A stretch of DNA of 64,000 bases from Bacillus solitudinis (GCF_002797395.1 NZ_KZ454943.1:1107325-1171324); one strand, 5' to 3'. Counted from the stretch's first letter, positions 26,977-37,320 are shown. A program made the numbers and translations. Notes: generated from the sequence alone by a model not told the origin.

Positions 26977-27045
26977 TTTTAATGATTAATGAATATTAAT
27001 GATTATTATTATCAATACTAGTAATGAGAAAAAGGGCGTCACCTC

Positions 27046-27071
27046 GAGGGCACTCCTTTTTCAGTGCCCTC
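27046..27071 (+). repeat. Hairpin copy of the CTTTTTCAGTGCCCTC repeat
   Basis: GAGGGCACT (27046-27054) pairs with AGTGCCCTC (27063-27071) around a T-rich loop, after the glycosyltransferase gene. It may double as a terminator. Confidence 0.65.
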
Positions 27072-27090
27072 TTAACCTCCGCCCATTTAG

Positions 27091-27246
27091 TTAATTATGT
27101 GGTTCAAATGTTTTACAATCCGTTTCTTTTTGATTTTCCGCTTGTTTTCCAGTATGACTAACCACATAAATTTTATCAGCCTGACAAAGGTTTCCTTCTT
27201 CCCAGTACGTACAGTTATTCACTTCACATAATACATCTTGAGCCAT
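27091..27246 (-). CDS. DUF1540 small Cys-rich protein
   Basis: 51 residues from the ATG at 27246, which follows GGGAGGTGATTCTA. Four cysteines are spaced C-x5-C-x8-C and a late DCKTF, in the order DVLCEVNNCTYWEEGNLC, the DUF1540 pattern. Such proteins probably bind a metal ion. The function is unknown. Codons upstream to 27294 are open but lack a ribosome site. Confidence 0.85.
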   Translation of the reverse strand: MAQDVLCEVNNCTYWEEGNLCQADKIYVVSHTGKQAENQKETDCKTFEPHN

Positions 27247-27410
27247 TAGAATCACCTCCCTAACCATAGCTTTGCCAAATTCAAAAAGCTCCATACAAGA
27301 GGTTGTTCAAAAGAATGTTTTTGTCCTTTTAAGCAACTTACAATAAGAGCACCCGCTTCTTTTAAAGCTGATTGTAGGCGAGTCGCGTGCAGAACCAATC
27401 TCTCTATTCA

Positions 27411-27451
27411 TTTCAAAAAAGTCCGCTAGCAAATTAAATGCTAGCGGACTT
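27411..27451 (-). terminator. Terminator of metK
   Basis: AAGTCCGCTAGCA (27419-27431) pairs with TGCTAGCGGACTT (27439-27451), followed on the minus strand by six T. Confidence 0.92.
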
Positions 27452-27458
27452 GTCCATT

Positions 27459-28664
27459 TTATAACCCTGCTTGTTCTTTTAATGATTTAGCTTTATCTGT
27501 TTGCTCCCATGGAAGCTCAACGTCTGTACGTCCAAAATGACCGTATGCAGCCGTTTGTTTGTATATCGGCCGACGCAAGTCAAGCATTTTAATAATTCCT
27601 GCAGGGCGTAAGTCAAAGTTATCTCTTACTAATGAAACCAATGTTTCTTCAGATACTTTACCTGTACCAAAAGTATCCACAGCAATTGATACCGGTTGAG
27701 CAACCCCAATTGCATAAGCAAGTTGAACCTCGCATTTATCAGCCAGCCCTGCTGCAACAATATTCTTAGCTACATAACGAGCAGCATAAGCACCAGAACG
27801 GTCAACCTTTGTTGCATCCTTACCAGAGAACGCCCCTCCACCGTGACGAGCATAACCACCGTATGTATCAACGATAATTTTTCGACCTGTTAGTCCAGCG
27901 TCACCTTGTGGGCCACCGATAACAAAACGACCTGTTGGGTTAATGAAGTATTTAGTTTCTTCGTCAATCAGTTCAGCTGGTACTACATGATTAATGACAT
28001 ATTCTTTTAAATTTCGTTGAATTTGCTCTAATGATACTTCTGGATGATGTTGAGTTGAAATAACAATCGTGTCAATTCGAGCCGGTTTCCCATCCTCATC
28101 ATACTCGACCGTTACTTGTGTCTTTCCATCAGGACGTAAGTAAGGAAGAATTTCTTCTTTGCGAACCTCAGTTAAACGGCGAGCTAATTTATGACTTAAC
28201 GAAATCGGTAGCGGCATTAGCTCTTTCGTTTCATTATTAGCATAACCAAACATTAATCCTTGATCTCCTGCACCGATATCTTCAATTTCTTCATCGGTCA
28301 TTTGGCCCTCACGCGCTTCAAGCGCTGTGTTTACCCCAGCAGCAATGTCTGCAGATTGTTCATCAATTGATGTTAAAACCGCACACGTTTCCGCATCGAA
28401 TCCGTATTTTGCACGAGTATAACCAATACCCTTAATTGTCTCGCGAACAATTTTCGGAATGTCTACGTAGGTGCTAGTTGTTATTTCACCTGCAACAAGA
28501 ACAAGTCCTGTCGTTACAGATGTCTCACACGCAACACGTGCATTTGGGTCGCTCTTTAGAATTTCATCTAGAATCGAATCGGAAATTTGGTCACAAATTT
28601 TATCGGGATGCCCCTCCGTAACTGATTCTGATGTAAACAAACGACGGCTTTTCTTTTCTACCAT
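27459..28664 (-). CDS. metK: S-adenosylmethionine synthetase
   Basis: Makes SAM from methionine and ATP in the cytoplasm. The 401-residue protein has [12 protein letters not shown] at the N-terminus, the [12 protein letters not shown] loop, the P-loop-like [16 protein letters not shown] and a C-terminal YGHFGR. Length equals the B. subtilis enzyme. The ATG at 28664 follows GGAGGATATTTGAAC; the frame stays open to 28688 but without a better start. It is controlled by the SAM-I riboswitch upstream and ends in its own terminator. Confidence 0.97.
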   Translation of the reverse strand: MVEKKSRRLFTSESVTEGHPDKICDQISDSILDEILKSDPNARVACETSVTTGLVLVAGEITTSTYVDIPKIVRETIKGIGYTRAKYGFDAETCAVLTSIDEQSADIAAGVNTALEAREGQMTDEEIEDIGAGDQGLMFGYANNETKELMPLPISLSHKLARRLTEVRKEEILPYLRPDGKTQVTVEYDEDGKPARIDTIVISTQHHPEVSLEQIQRNLKEYVINHVVPAELIDEETKYFINPTGRFVIGGPQGDAGLTGRKIIVDTYGGYARHGGGAFSGKDATKVDRSGAYAARYVAKNIVAAGLADKCEVQLAYAIGVAQPVSIAVDTFGTGKVSEETLVSLVRDNFDLRPAGIIKMLDLRRPIYKQTAAYGHFGRTDVELPWEQTDKAKSLKEQAGL

Positions 28665-28779
28665 GTTCAAATATCCTCCTTTGCACAATACTTTTTACTC
28701 TTAGTATGTGCGAATAATTGATACGGCACTCGTTTCCCACTGAAGGTACTTACCAACAGTCGTAGACGTGTATAAACGA

Positions 28780-28947
28780 GAAAAACCCCATCCATAGAGG
28801 AAAAGGGTTGAAATGTTTACCTTCCGCCTCTTATCGTCCAAGGCATAGCCTTGCAGGTTAGCACCTTTTCACTCATGGCGAGAGTGTTGGTTGCTGGGTT
28901 TCTTCGGGCCTGTCCCTCCACCTACTCAGGATAAGAGTATCCGTTCG
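28780..28947 (-). promoter_or_regulatory. SAM-I (S-box) riboswitch of metK
   Basis: Minus strand: the P1 arm CTCTTATC (about 28933-28940), then GAGTAGGTGGAGGGACAGGCCC, GAAGAAACCCAGCAACC and the closing GATAAGAGGCGG, all S-box consensus elements. AACCC..GGGGTT with a T-run at 28780-28809 is the terminator of the expression platform. SAM binding should favour termination, giving feedback control of metK. Confidence 0.96.
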
Positions 28948-28953
28948 CGACAT

Positions 28954-28982
28954 ATCATATCGCACAAATCTCCTAATGTCAA
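28954..28982 (-). promoter_or_regulatory. Sigma-A promoter of metK
   Basis: Minus-strand TTGACA (28977-28982), 17-bp spacer, TATGAT (28954-28959), just before the S-box. Confidence 0.85.
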
Positions 28983-29007
28983 TGGTATCGAGTATATTAA
29001 ATAAACC

Positions 29008-29038
29008 TTAAAAAAGGAAGACTAATTATTAGTCTCCC
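29008..29038 (-). terminator. Terminator after the holin-like gene
   Basis: GGAAGACTA and TAGTCTCCC flank a short AT loop, followed on the minus strand by CCTTTTTT. Confidence 0.75.
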
Positions 29039-29412
29039 TAATAAGGTGTTCGATTATTAATTTGATTGGAGTCTCCTTCATTTTGAGGAGCTTCCCCCTG
29101 TTGCTGTTGCTGTTGTTTTCGCTTCTCGTTCTCTTTTTCTTCCACTTCCTGTCTAAACTGTTCACGCATTTGTAATTGCAGTAATTCATTCTGATTATCT
29201 CTAGGCTTTACTTGGCTGTACATCCCACTAGCCGTTAAACCGATAATTAATGCCATTAATACTTGTTCTCCCCATTCTCTCGGTATAAACCATAAAGTAC
29301 TTGCAATGGCAATTGCAAGTAAGGCACGGTATTTTTTATCTATCCCAAAGGCATTCCCCACGACTGTCACAAGGGCAGCAACAACAGCAGATACTGTTGC
29401 AATGTCAAGCAT
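29038..29412 (-). CDS. Holin-like small membrane protein with Gln-rich tail
   Basis: 124 residues from the ATG at 29412, placed five bases after AGGAGG. Two or three hydrophobic helices (about residues 5-20, 32-46 and 48-68) are followed by a highly charged, Gln-rich tail. A run of six Gln near residues 100-106 is encoded by a CAG/CAA repeat at about 29097-29115. The arrangement resembles small phage-type holins and toxin-secretion holins, but no prophage genes are nearby. Function is unknown. It lies between metK and pckA, where B. subtilis has no such gene that I recall. Confidence 0.6.
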   Translation of the reverse strand: MLDIATVSAVVAALVTVVGNAFGIDKKYRALLAIAIASTLWFIPREWGEQVLMALIIGLTASGMYSQVKPRDNQNELLQLQMREQFRQEVEEKENEKRKQQQQQQGEAPQNEGDSNQINNRTPY

Positions 29413-29614
29413 TGAAACCTCCTGCATGGATCTTACCTCCCTACTCATCCTCCTCCACTATATGCTGTGTCTACAAAATGCGTTACGTCAAATTTTTAAA
29501 AAATTTCAGAAGAACGCGCATAAAAGTGTAGACCATTACATTAAATGTGTTATACTAAATGAAAATTAAGATGCATAAATGACTCGCAATTAAAACCAGA
29601 AAGGATTTGTGAAT

Positions 29615-31198
29615 ATGAAAGCACTTAAACAAACGTCTAAACTTGATTTCATTCTCGAAGGATCAGGAGTCCTTCATGATTTACCTCTCCCTAAATTAAT
29701 TGAAAAGTCGCTGTTGCGAAACGAGGGTATTTTGACCCCAACTGGTGCATTAAGCGTGGAAACAGGTGCCTACACTGGACGTTCACCAAAAGATAAATTC
29801 ATTGTCAAAGAATCATCAATAAATAACCTAATAAACTGGGGACCTATTAATCAGCCAATTGATAAAAACGTGTATGACGCTCTTTACAATAAAGTCTTAA
29901 CATATTTAGAAAAGAAAGAAGAACTTTTTGTATCAAAAGGCTATGCAGGTGCGGACCAGCGCTATAAGCTTCCTTTAGTCGTCATCAACGAATTTGCATG
30001 GCATCAAGTGTTTGCCAGACAGTTATTTATTCGTCCTACTCAACTACATGAACATGTTCAAGAAAATCCATTCAAAATTATCTCTGCTCCTGGCTTTAAA
30101 GCCGTTCCAGAAGTAGATGGCACGAACTCAGAAGCCTTTGTCATTATTTCCTTTGAAGAACGTGTCGTTTTAATCGGAGGAACTGAATATGCAGGGGAAA
30201 TGAAAAAGTCAATCTTCTCTATCATGAACCTCTTATTACCTGAGCAAGATGTTTTATCCATGCACTGCTCCGCAAATGTCGGTAATGAAGGGGATGTTGC
30301 TTTATTCTTCGGACTATCTGGGACTGGGAAAACAACATTATCTGCGGATCCCACTCGTTCATTAATCGGTGATGATGAGCACGGCTGGTCAACAAATGGT
30401 GTGTTTAATATTGAAGGGGGATGTTATGCGAAATGCGCAAATCTATCAGAAGAAAATGAGCCAGAAATTTGGAACGCCATTCGTTACGGAACAGTACTAG
30501 AAAATGTCGTTATTGACTCTAACACACGCCTACCAAGTTTTGATGACACTTGTTTAACAGAAAACACTCGGGCAGCATATCCACTTGAAGCCATACCAAA
30601 TGCATTAATACCAAGTGTAGCCGGTCATCCAAATACAATTATTTTTCTAACGGCTGATGCATTTGGTGTGCTCCCTCCAATTAGTAAATTAACAAAGGAG
30701 CAAGCGATGTACCATTTCTTATCTGGCTATACAAGTAAACTTGCTGGAACAGAACGTGGTGTAACAGAGCCTGAGGCAACCTTCTCAACTTGCTTTGGAT
30801 CCCCCTTCCTACCATTGCCAGCTCATCGCTATGCAAAAATGTTAGGAGAAAAAATCGTTGCCCATAACGTGAATGTCTACCTTGTTAATACAGGCTGGTC
30901 CGGTGGTCCATACGGCATTGGAAAACGTATGAATCTTCGCTACACAAGAGCGATGATTCAGGCTGCGCTAGAGGGTAACCTCACAGCAGTTGAAACGACG
31001 GTCGACCCAATATTCGGTCTTCAAATACCGTTACATTGCCCTGGGGTTCCAAGTGAGGTGCTCCAGCCAAAAGAGACTTGGGCAGATGCAGAAGCATACC
31101 ACTCAAAAGCCAAAGAACTTGCTAGAAATTTCAATAAGAACTTCGAGAAATTTTCCCCTGTAGCCTCTGAAATCAAGCAAGCAGGCCCCCGTATATAA
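29615..31198 (+). CDS. pckA: Phosphoenolpyruvate carboxykinase (ATP)
   Basis: Converts oxaloacetate and ATP to PEP, the entry step of gluconeogenesis. The 527-residue length equals B. subtilis Pck[15 protein letters not shown] near residue 50 forms part of the substrate site, and [14 protein letters not shown] near residue 233 is the kinase-1a P-loop. LIGDDEHGW is the kinase-2 metal site. The C-terminal [15 protein letters not shown] motif is complete. The ATG at 29615 follows AGAAAGGATTTGTGAAT. It is monocistronic with a strong terminator shared with ytmA. Confidence 0.97.
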   Translation: MKALKQTSKLDFILEGSGVLHDLPLPKLIEKSLLRNEGILTPTGALSVETGAYTGRSPKDKFIVKESSINNLINWGPINQPIDKNVYDALYNKVLTYLEKKEELFVSKGYAGADQRYKLPLVVINEFAWHQVFARQLFIRPTQLHEHVQENPFKIISAPGFKAVPEVDGTNSEAFVIISFEERVVLIGGTEYAGEMKKSIFSIMNLLLPEQDVLSMHCSANVGNEGDVALFFGLSGTGKTTLSADPTRSLIGDDEHGWSTNGVFNIEGGCYAKCANLSEENEPEIWNAIRYGTVLENVVIDSNTRLPSFDDTCLTENTRAAYPLEAIPNALIPSVAGHPNTIIFLTADAFGVLPPISKLTKEQAMYHFLSGYTSKLAGTERGVTEPEATFSTCFGSPFLPLPAHRYAKMLGEKIVAHNVNVYLVNTGWSGGPYGIGKRMNLRYTRAMIQAALEGNLTAVETTVDPIFGLQIPLHCPGVPSEVLQPKETWADAEAYHSKAKELARNFNKNFEKFSPVASEIKQAGPRI

Positions 31199-31203
31199 AA
31201 TAT

Positions 31204-31248
31204 AGAGGGTATCAATAAGGCTATCATCGCCTTTTATTGATACCCTCT
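31204..31248. terminator. Bidirectional terminator between pckA and ytmA
   Basis: AGAGGGTATCAATAA (31204-31218) pairs with TTATTGATACCCTCT (31234-31248) with an extra GGC/GCC pair inside. The ytmA stop codon lies inside the right arm. Confidence 0.88.
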
Positions 31249-32046
31249 TGTCGTTACATTACTTAAATCATGTTGTTTCATCCAATTTGCTGCTTCTATT
31301 AAAATACGTTGCTGCTCCTTCATCGGAAAGTGATGTGTAAAGATTGGATAGTACCAAGCTTCTACCGGCTTATTTAATAATAATAAACCTTGTTCTAGCC
31401 GATAGGCATGCTCAATCGATACGTGTTGATCTAAGCAACCGTGAATCAACAATACAGGTGCCTGAAGTTTTTTAAGTTGCTTCAAAGGGGTGCGCCAGGC
31501 ATATCGTTCAGGATACTTATTAGGGGTCCCCCCAATAACTCTTTTCATCATTCTTCTTAGTTCAACTCTCTCTTCATATGTCAATACCATATCAGTGACC
31601 CCGTTCCAACTCGTCACAGATGTCACATTTCTTGCTTGAGCTGTTAACAGAGCCATGACTCCGCCTCTTGAGAAACCTAAAACATGAACTTGGTGTGGAT
31701 TAACCTTTTCATGATCCGACAGCAAATCAAAGGCTGCTATCGCATCCATTCTATCCTCTCCACAGAAATCCTCTTGCCCCTCTCCCCCACGATTTCCTCG
31801 ATAAAAAGGGGCCATAACGACAAATCCTTGAGAAGCCCACTGAACTAGCCGTTGAACACGAACCATCCCAACATTCTTAATCCCCCCTCTCAGGTAAAGC
31901 AAACCAGGCAAACGTTGTTGTATTATTTGTGGGACTGCTAGGTACCCTTTAACGCGAAAACCATCACTCCCATAAGTTATCTCATATAAATAAATTCGAG
32001 GATGAGGTGAAGGAATGCGTATAGAAGAAATCAATTTGGTTGTCAT
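31234..32046 (-). CDS. ytmA: Alpha/beta hydrolase of the prolyl oligopeptidase type (YtmA)
   Basis: 270 residues. The nucleophile elbow is GFSRGG near residue 150, with RGNRGGEGQEDFCGED before it and a likely acid/His pair in LLIHGCLDQHVS and FTHHFPM. Fold and motifs match the S9 peptidase-like hydrolases, here without the beta-propeller. B. subtilis YtmA stands in the same position after pckA. Substrate is unknown. The gene ends inside the shared terminator and is divergent from ytlA. Confidence 0.85.
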   Translation of the reverse strand: MTTKLISSIRIPSPHPRIYLYEITYGSDGFRVKGYLAVPQIIQQRLPGLLYLRGGIKNVGMVRVQRLVQWASQGFVVMAPFYRGNRGGEGQEDFCGEDRMDAIAAFDLLSDHEKVNPHQVHVLGFSRGGVMALLTAQARNVTSVTSWNGVTDMVLTYEERVELRRMMKRVIGGTPNKYPERYAWRTPLKQLKKLQAPVLLIHGCLDQHVSIEHAYRLEQGLLLLNKPVEAWYYPIFTHHFPMKEQQRILIEAANWMKQHDLSNVTTRGYQ

Positions 32047-32237
32047 ATTTTATTCCACCTTTCTACTAAAGTAGTTTTCAACATGGGTTCCTCACAAGAC
32101 AGCAATGGTTTTCTTATTGCGGGTTGAATAGGAAATAAAACTTAAAACCAACTCTTTTAGACCTACCTTTTTTGGGCTTACACATATTTTCTTGTCCTAT
32201 CATACACTATCACATAAATATAAGGGAGTTGGTTTTA

Positions 32238-33236
32238 ATGAAATTAGCCTATGTAAAAAGGGGGCTAACCCTACTTTTGATTAGCATTCTTATCCTAGTT
32301 CCTGTTGCCTGTTCCTCTTCGAAAAATGAAACCATTCGTGTAGCAGAAGTCACGCGATCAATTTTTTATGCACCTCTCTACGCAGCCATGTCCCAAGGTT
32401 TCTTTGAGGAGGAAGGAATTGACCTAGAACTTACAACCGCTTGGGGTGGTGATCGAACGATGACTACTCTGTTATCTAACGGAGCTGACGTGGCGCTTGT
32501 CGGTGCTGAAACATCGATTTATGTTTATGCACAGGGAGCATCTGACCCAGCAATAAACTTTGCAGCGTTAACCCAAACCGATGGCACCTTCCTTGTTTCG
32601 CGTGAGAAGCTAGACTCATTTGAATGGGATGATTTAAAAGGTAGCACCTTCTTAGGTCAACGTACAGGTGGGATGCCTCAGATGGTAGGGGAACATGTTC
32701 TTAAACAAAATGGAATTCATCCACATCAAGATTTAAACCTGATTCAAAACATTGATTTTGGAAATATTCCAAGTGCCTTTGCTTCAGGAACAGGAGATTT
32801 TGTTCAATTGTTTGAACCACAAGCTACTCAATTTGAAAATGAAGGAATTGGTTATGTCGTTGCCTCCTTTGGAACAGAGTCAGGTATTGTTCCTTATACT
32901 GGTTTCATGGCAACCGAAAGCACCATCAAAAAGGATCAAGAATTACTTGAACGCTTCACTCGTGCTCTATATAAAGGTCAACAGTGGGTTCAAGAACAGC
33001 CAGTTGAACTGGTTGCTGAGGCAATTGTAGGTTTTTTTGAAGATACACCCGTTGAATTAATTGCACAAGTTGTTGAGCGTTATAAATCTCAAGGGTCCTA
33101 TGCAACAGATCCTCTTCTAAAGCCTGAAGCTTGGGAAAACCTACAAACAATAATGGATGAAGCAGGGGCATTACCTGAGTATGTGGACTACGGCGATTTA
33201 GTCAATACGTCAATAGTAGAAAGTGTCCTAAATTAG
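32238..33236 (+). CDS. ytlA: ABC transporter substrate-binding lipoprotein (YtlA)
   Basis: 332 residues. A lipoprotein signal peptide ends LVPVACSSSK, so the Cys near residue 26 is lipidated. The mature part is an NMT1/THI5-like (SsuA/ThiY-type) periplasmic-fold protein: YAPLYAAMSQGFFEEEGIDLEL and LLSNGADVALVGAE are typical. Family members bind aliphatic sulfonates, pyrimidine precursors or similar small molecules; the ligand here is unknown. The ATG at 32238 follows AAGGGAGTTGGTTTTA. It heads the ytlA-ytlC-ytlD operon. No TPP riboswitch is seen upstream, which weakens a thiamine role. Confidence 0.88.
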   Translation: MKLAYVKRGLTLLLISILILVPVACSSSKNETIRVAEVTRSIFYAPLYAAMSQGFFEEEGIDLELTTAWGGDRTMTTLLSNGADVALVGAETSIYVYAQGASDPAINFAALTQTDGTFLVSREKLDSFEWDDLKGSTFLGQRTGGMPQMVGEHVLKQNGIHPHQDLNLIQNIDFGNIPSAFASGTGDFVQLFEPQATQFENEGIGYVVASFGTESGIVPYTGFMATESTIKKDQELLERFTRALYKGQQWVQEQPVELVAEAIVGFFEDTPVELIAQVVERYKSQGSYATDPLLKPEAWENLQTIMDEAGALPEYVDYGDLVNTSIVESVLN

Positions 33237-33249
33237 GAAGGTGATGATA

Positions 33250-34014
33250 ATGTCTACACTGCGATTATCAGATGTTTCCATGACATACCTCTCAAAAACA
33301 GAAGCTACCACAGCGATTGAACATATTGATTTAGTGGTCGAGGACGGGGAATTTATTTCCCTTCTCGGTCCAAGTGGATGTGGGAAAACCACCCTTCTAT
33401 CCCTAATAGGAGGCTTACTTTCCCCAACAACAGGTGAAATTACTCTTAATGGAACGAATGTTACTCAAATAGAAGCAAATACTGGTTACATGCTGCAACA
33501 AGATTATCTATTTCCTTGGTTATCCATTGAATCCAATATTATGATCGGTCAAACAATTCTTGGTCATGATTCAAAAAAAGGAAAAGACTTTGCTCTTTCC
33601 CTTCTTGATCAAATGGGTTTACTAGATAAAAAGAATCAATATCCAAGTCAATTATCAGGAGGAATGAGACAACGTGTTGCTCTAGTGCGAATGCTTGCAA
33701 CAAACCCATCGCTAATGTTACTCGATGAACCATTCTCGGCTCTAGATTATCAAACCAAGCTCAAGCTAGAAGACCTTGTTTTCACTACACTTAAAGCAGA
33801 ACAAAAAACTGCCATTCTCGTCACACATGATATTGGGGAGGCAATAGCGATGTCGGACCGAGTTATTTTACTGTCCCCTAGACCCGGAAAAATTCATACA
33901 ATTTTTGAGATGCCTAGTGAATTAAGGCACTCCCTTCCTTTTGAAGCGAGGCAATCTTCATTATATAATGAACAATTTCAACTTATTTGGAAGGAGTTGG
34001 AGAGCCTTGAATGA
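33250..34014 (+). CDS. ytlC: ABC transporter ATP-binding protein (YtlC)
   Basis: 254 residues of the SsuB/TauB type. Walker [10 protein letters not shown] near residue 39, Q-loop LQQDYLFPW, signature LSGGMRQR, Walker B LMLLDEP and switch HD are all complete. The ATG at 33250 follows GGAAGGTGATGATA and comes 13 bases after ytlA. The end overlaps the ytlD start by eight bases. It energises the importer with YtlA and YtlD. Confidence 0.92.
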   Translation: MSTLRLSDVSMTYLSKTEATTAIEHIDLVVEDGEFISLLGPSGCGKTTLLSLIGGLLSPTTGEITLNGTNVTQIEANTGYMLQQDYLFPWLSIESNIMIGQTILGHDSKKGKDFALSLLDQMGLLDKKNQYPSQLSGGMRQRVALVRMLATNPSLMLLDEPFSALDYQTKLKLEDLVFTTLKAEQKTAILVTHDIGEAIAMSDRVILLSPRPGKIHTIFEMPSELRHSLPFEARQSSLYNEQFQLIWKELESLE

Positions 34015-34807
34015 TACCAGTCAACAGCTTCATGCACAATATTTACGTAGATTAAAAAAAGAAAAAAAGCTTGTATTTATTGTCCAATTGGGCATCCTCC
34101 TTAGCTTTTTTTCAGTTTGGGAATTTGCTGCACGAACACGTCTTATCGATCCACTTCTATTTAGTATGCCAAGTCGAATCTTTCATTTACTTATTCAACG
34201 TATTGTTGATGGAAGTCTATTTGTGCATACATCCATTACTCTTTTTGAAACGATTTTAGGCTTTATCCTAGGAACAGTTCTTGGTACCTTTATTGCTGCT
34301 GTTCTTTGGTGGTCCCCCTTTGCGTCGAGAGTGTTGGACCCTTACCTCGTCGTCTTAAATTCAATGCCAAAAGTAGCACTTGGTCCAATATTAATTGTGG
34401 GTTTAGGTCCTGGATTTTCTTCAATTATAGCAATGGGGGCGCTTATTTCGATTGTAATTACTACTCTTGTAGTCTATACATCCTTTAAAGAAGTAGACAA
34501 TAATTATGTAAAAGTTATGCAAACGTTTGGATCATCAAAAAAACAAACATTCCGTTATGTCATTTTACCTGCATCTATACCCACGATTATTTCAACATTA
34601 AAGGTCAATGTTGGGTTAGCATGGGTTGGTGTTATTGTCGGTGAATTTCTCGTTTCCAAGCAAGGTTTAGGCTTCTTAATCATTAACGGTTTCCAAGTGT
34701 TCAACTTCACCCTTGTCCTTATGAGCTTAATGGTTATTGCCGTCCTTGCAACCATTATGTATAAAGCCGTCGAGGTACTAGAAAAACGGTTGATGAAACA
34801 CTTCTAG
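34007..34807 (+). CDS. ytlD: ABC transporter permease (YtlD)
   Basis: 266 residues with about six membrane segments and the BPD_transp_1 EAA-like loop [23 protein letters not shown] around residue 165. The first ATG choices upstream lie inside ytlC with no ribosome site. The TTG at 34007 comes ten bases after AAGGAG (33991-33996) and gives a normal SsuC-type N-terminus, so the gene overlaps ytlC by eight bases. It is the membrane pore of the ytlA-C-D importer. Confidence 0.9.
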   Translation: MNDTSQQLHAQYLRRLKKEKKLVFIVQLGILLSFFSVWEFAARTRLIDPLLFSMPSRIFHLLIQRIVDGSLFVHTSITLFETILGFILGTVLGTFIAAVLWWSPFASRVLDPYLVVLNSMPKVALGPILIVGLGPGFSSIIAMGALISIVITTLVVYTSFKEVDNNYVKVMQTFGSSKKQTFRYVILPASIPTIISTLKVNVGLAWVGVIVGEFLVSKQGLGFLIINGFQVFNFTLVLMSLMVIAVLATIMYKAVEVLEKRLMKHF

Positions 34808-34839
34808 AGGTTGCTGATACTCTCCGCTCAGTAGCCTCT
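34806..34839 (+). terminator. Hairpin after ytlD
   Basis: AGAGGTTGCTGA (34806-34817) pairs with TCAGTAGCCTCT (34828-34839). It sits between the convergent ytlD and ytkD genes. Confidence 0.7.
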
Positions 34840-35313
34840 TCAACAAAGTTGGTTTTTTTTGATATAATCTAAACAATAGGTTAAGACGTCGTCTTTCATG
34901 ATAAAGCTAAAACGTTCATCTTCTTTTATCCTATCCGGCAGCTTGGACATAAGCACCGGTCCTTTTGTTTCAAAATAACTATTTTCAGGGTTAATACTAC
35001 TTATTTGTGCATAGAAAACCTTCTTGGAAAAAGGAATATGTCCACAATCTACATGGTATTGACCAATACAGGTCATATTTAAAACAACGGCACCCGTTTC
35101 TTCTTGTATTTCCCGAATCGCTGCTTCTTCTAGTGTCTCTCCCTTTTCAACCTTTCCTCCAGGAAATTCAAAACCTCGCTCGCTATGATTAGTTAACAAC
35201 CACTTGTCCCTATAGGAACATATCACCCATACATGCGAGGCCTCTTCGATTAGAATTTCATTAGAAAAAGATAGTTGAACAAGACACCCATTTAAATCTT
35301 TGAATGTATACAT
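34840..35313 (-). CDS. ytkD: Nudix nucleoside triphosphatase YtkD
   Basis: 157 residues with a complete Nudix box, GGKVEKGETLEEAAIREIQEETG, near residues 51-73. B. subtilis YtkD hydrolyses oxidised nucleotides (8-oxo-dGTP) and other nucleoside triphosphates and is made late and in stress. The ATG at 35313 follows GGAGCGG (35320-35326, minus strand). It is followed by a convergent ytlD terminator. Confidence 0.9.
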   Translation of the reverse strand: MYTFKDLNGCLVQLSFSNEILIEEASHVWVICSYRDKWLLTNHSERGFEFPGGKVEKGETLEEAAIREIQEETGAVVLNMTCIGQYHVDCGHIPFSKKVFYAQISSINPENSYFETKGPVLMSKLPDRIKEDERFSFIMKDDVLTYCLDYIKKNQLC

Positions 35314-35381
35314 TGCTTAACCGCTCCTTCTTACTCTCCCATACTAAGCAGTATACCTTCTTTCATCATTTGCACCAACTG

Positions 35382-36593
35382 TTAACCCCAAGTTCGTTTC
35401 ACCGTTTCCTCCGGTTTTATCATAAATAGTGTAATTAGTAATGCCATCAAACAAATGAAGGCATTGGTAAAAAACAAAAAAAAGTGTGACCCTTTCATCA
35501 TCACCGCAAATATGGGTGGACCTAAAGCAACACCCAAAAACCTCATACTACTATAAAATGAAGTAATGGAACCACGTTGGTCTTTCTGAATACCTTCTGT
35601 TACAAAGGCATCTAAACTTGGCAATGCAAATCCAATACCAATTCCACTTACGAATAAAGCTGTTAATAGAATATAGATATCTTCCGAAAAAGAAATTGAA
35701 AAAGTCGCCAGTGTTAAAAATGCAATTCCAATAACCGTCATTGTTTTCATTTTTTGTTTATCCTGTCCAATTGTCTTCCCTGTTATAAAAGAAGAACCAC
35801 ATAAGGCAGCAAGTGGTATCGCTAAAATAATTCCCTTTTTGACCCCTTTTATTTGATAGGTTTCTTCAAGCATTGTTGATAAATAAAACAAAATCCCAAA
35901 GAGGACAAACATACATATCGTGCCTACGATAAACACAGCATAAAGCCATCTTCCTTCTCGCTTAAATACTTTTTTAGTCGCCTTGATAAATATCTTAAAA
36001 GGTTGAGGCTTCTCAACTTGGGGGGGAGATTCAACCAAAAATATTAATAAAACAATCGAAACAAAACAAAAAATAGGTATAGCAATAAATGGCATGTACC
36101 AAACAATCGCAGCTAACAATGCCCCTAAAATCGGACTCAACACCTTACCAAAGGTATTTGCTGTCTCAATAATCCCTAGCCCCTTACTTATCTCCTTTTC
36201 ATTGGTAAACAAATCTCCAACAAGGGGTAAAACAATAGGGGCTGCTCCTGCAGCACCGATTCCTTGAAGCAAACGACCAAGGAGTAATATACTATAAGGA
36301 TTCTCCATCTGCCATCCTGCAAACCCTGAAATAAGCCCTCCAATTCCAGCCAAAATTAAACTTGGGATGATAACGCGCTTTCGTCCAACATGATCAGATA
36401 TATATCCTGCAACAGGAATACATAAAATAGCGACAATTGAATACACTGTAATCAGCATACTGGATTGTACAGCGGTTATGGCAATTTTCTTTTCTATAAT
36501 TGGAAGAACAGGGATTAACATAGAGTTACCAAGCGTCATAACAAGAGGAATTGATGAAATCGATAGTACATCCCAATTTTTCTTATTTGCCAT
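35382..36593 (-). CDS. MFS transporter, multidrug efflux type
   Basis: 403 residues with 12 predicted membrane segments. Motif A (GYISDHVGRKRV) lies in loop 2-3, and LGRLLQGIGAAGAAP fits motif B/C-like exporter (DHA1) helices. Members pump drugs or metabolites against the proton gradient. Substrate is unknown. It starts behind GGGGGAAGTC (minus strand, about 36596-36605) and stands alone. Confidence 0.85.
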   Translation of the reverse strand: MANKKNWDVLSISSIPLVMTLGNSMLIPVLPIIEKKIAITAVQSSMLITVYSIVAILCIPVAGYISDHVGRKRVIIPSLILAGIGGLISGFAGWQMENPYSILLLGRLLQGIGAAGAAPIVLPLVGDLFTNEKEISKGLGIIETANTFGKVLSPILGALLAAIVWYMPFIAIPIFCFVSIVLLIFLVESPPQVEKPQPFKIFIKATKKVFKREGRWLYAVFIVGTICMFVLFGILFYLSTMLEETYQIKGVKKGIILAIPLAALCGSSFITGKTIGQDKQKMKTMTVIGIAFLTLATFSISFSEDIYILLTALFVSGIGIGFALPSLDAFVTEGIQKDQRGSITSFYSSMRFLGVALGPPIFAVMMKGSHFFLFFTNAFICLMALLITLFMIKPEETVKRTWG

Positions 36594-36720
36594 CCTGACT
36601 TCCCCCTACATTCTCATCTAACTCTTAACTAGTATGAGATGGAGACGACTTTCTATACACATCAGCTTTGTACTTTTTCTGTTATAGTTGGAAATTAGGA
36701 ACTTCGGAAAGCATTTCAAA

Positions 36721-36751
36721 AAAAAGAACTACGTTTTTAAACGCAGTTCTT
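36721..36751 (-). terminator. Terminator of the ywpF-like gene
   Basis: AAGAACTACGTTT and AAACGCAGTTCTT form the stem, with a T-run following on the minus strand. Confidence 0.85.
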
Positions 36752-36754
36752 AGT

Positions 36755-37246
36755 TTATGTGAGCTGATATTTCCCGCTTTCTTTTAACGTTCTATATACT
36801 TCATCTAATGTCGTTTGGGAATGTGCCGCTAAATTTTCTTTCCGCTTCTTAAACTCGCTAAAGAGGGTTTTACCTGAAAAACCTTCATTTACAAGGTTTT
36901 CAACCATATTTTCAATAATGTCATCTTTTTTTAAGACTAGTCTCGCTTCAAGTAATATGCTTGCCCCCGTACTAAGTTTTGTAATTGCAGAAATTGAGGT
37001 GATCATTGCTGCAGGGTGATTTTCCTTACTTGTGATAACAACATCAACGAGGATATTTTGTTTTCTTTCTTGGACTTGTTCAAAATAGAGTTCCTCCTCC
37101 TTTGAGACCACAGCATCAATGTACCAAATATATTCCTGATTTTCCATATTAATAATAAGACCGTTTGAAACAGATATCGGTTTTTGAATAACTGTGCCAT
37201 TGACACTTTCCAAAATAGCTAATGAATACAGTTTAAATGTCTTCAT
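36755..37246 (-). CDS. YwpF-like protein
   Basis: 163 residues, no signal peptide. The opening MKTFKLYSLAILE and the GLIINMENQEYIWYIDAV segment are like B. subtilis YwpF, a small protein of unknown role encoded near ssbB. The C-terminal third (about 120-163) is helical and charged and may be an addition compared with YwpF. It is preceded by AGGAGG (minus strand, 37257-37262) and ends in a terminator. Confidence 0.6.
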   Translation of the reverse strand: MKTFKLYSLAILESVNGTVIQKPISVSNGLIINMENQEYIWYIDAVVSKEEELYFEQVQERKQNILVDVVITSKENHPAAMITSISAITKLSTGASILLEARLVLKKDDIIENMVENLVNEGFSGKTLFSEFKKRKENLAAHSQTTLDEVYRTLKESGKYQLT

Positions 37247-37320
37247 AAGGCAAGCCTCCTTAAAAATGAATCCCCTACATACATTAAACCATAGGGAGGA
37301 GCCTCAGACAAAGAATACAA

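Noticed and set aside
29301-29569. Two overlapping plus-strand frames across the holin-like gene
   Set aside because: They are shadows of the minus-strand gene, which has a clear AGGAGG site and membrane-helix pattern.
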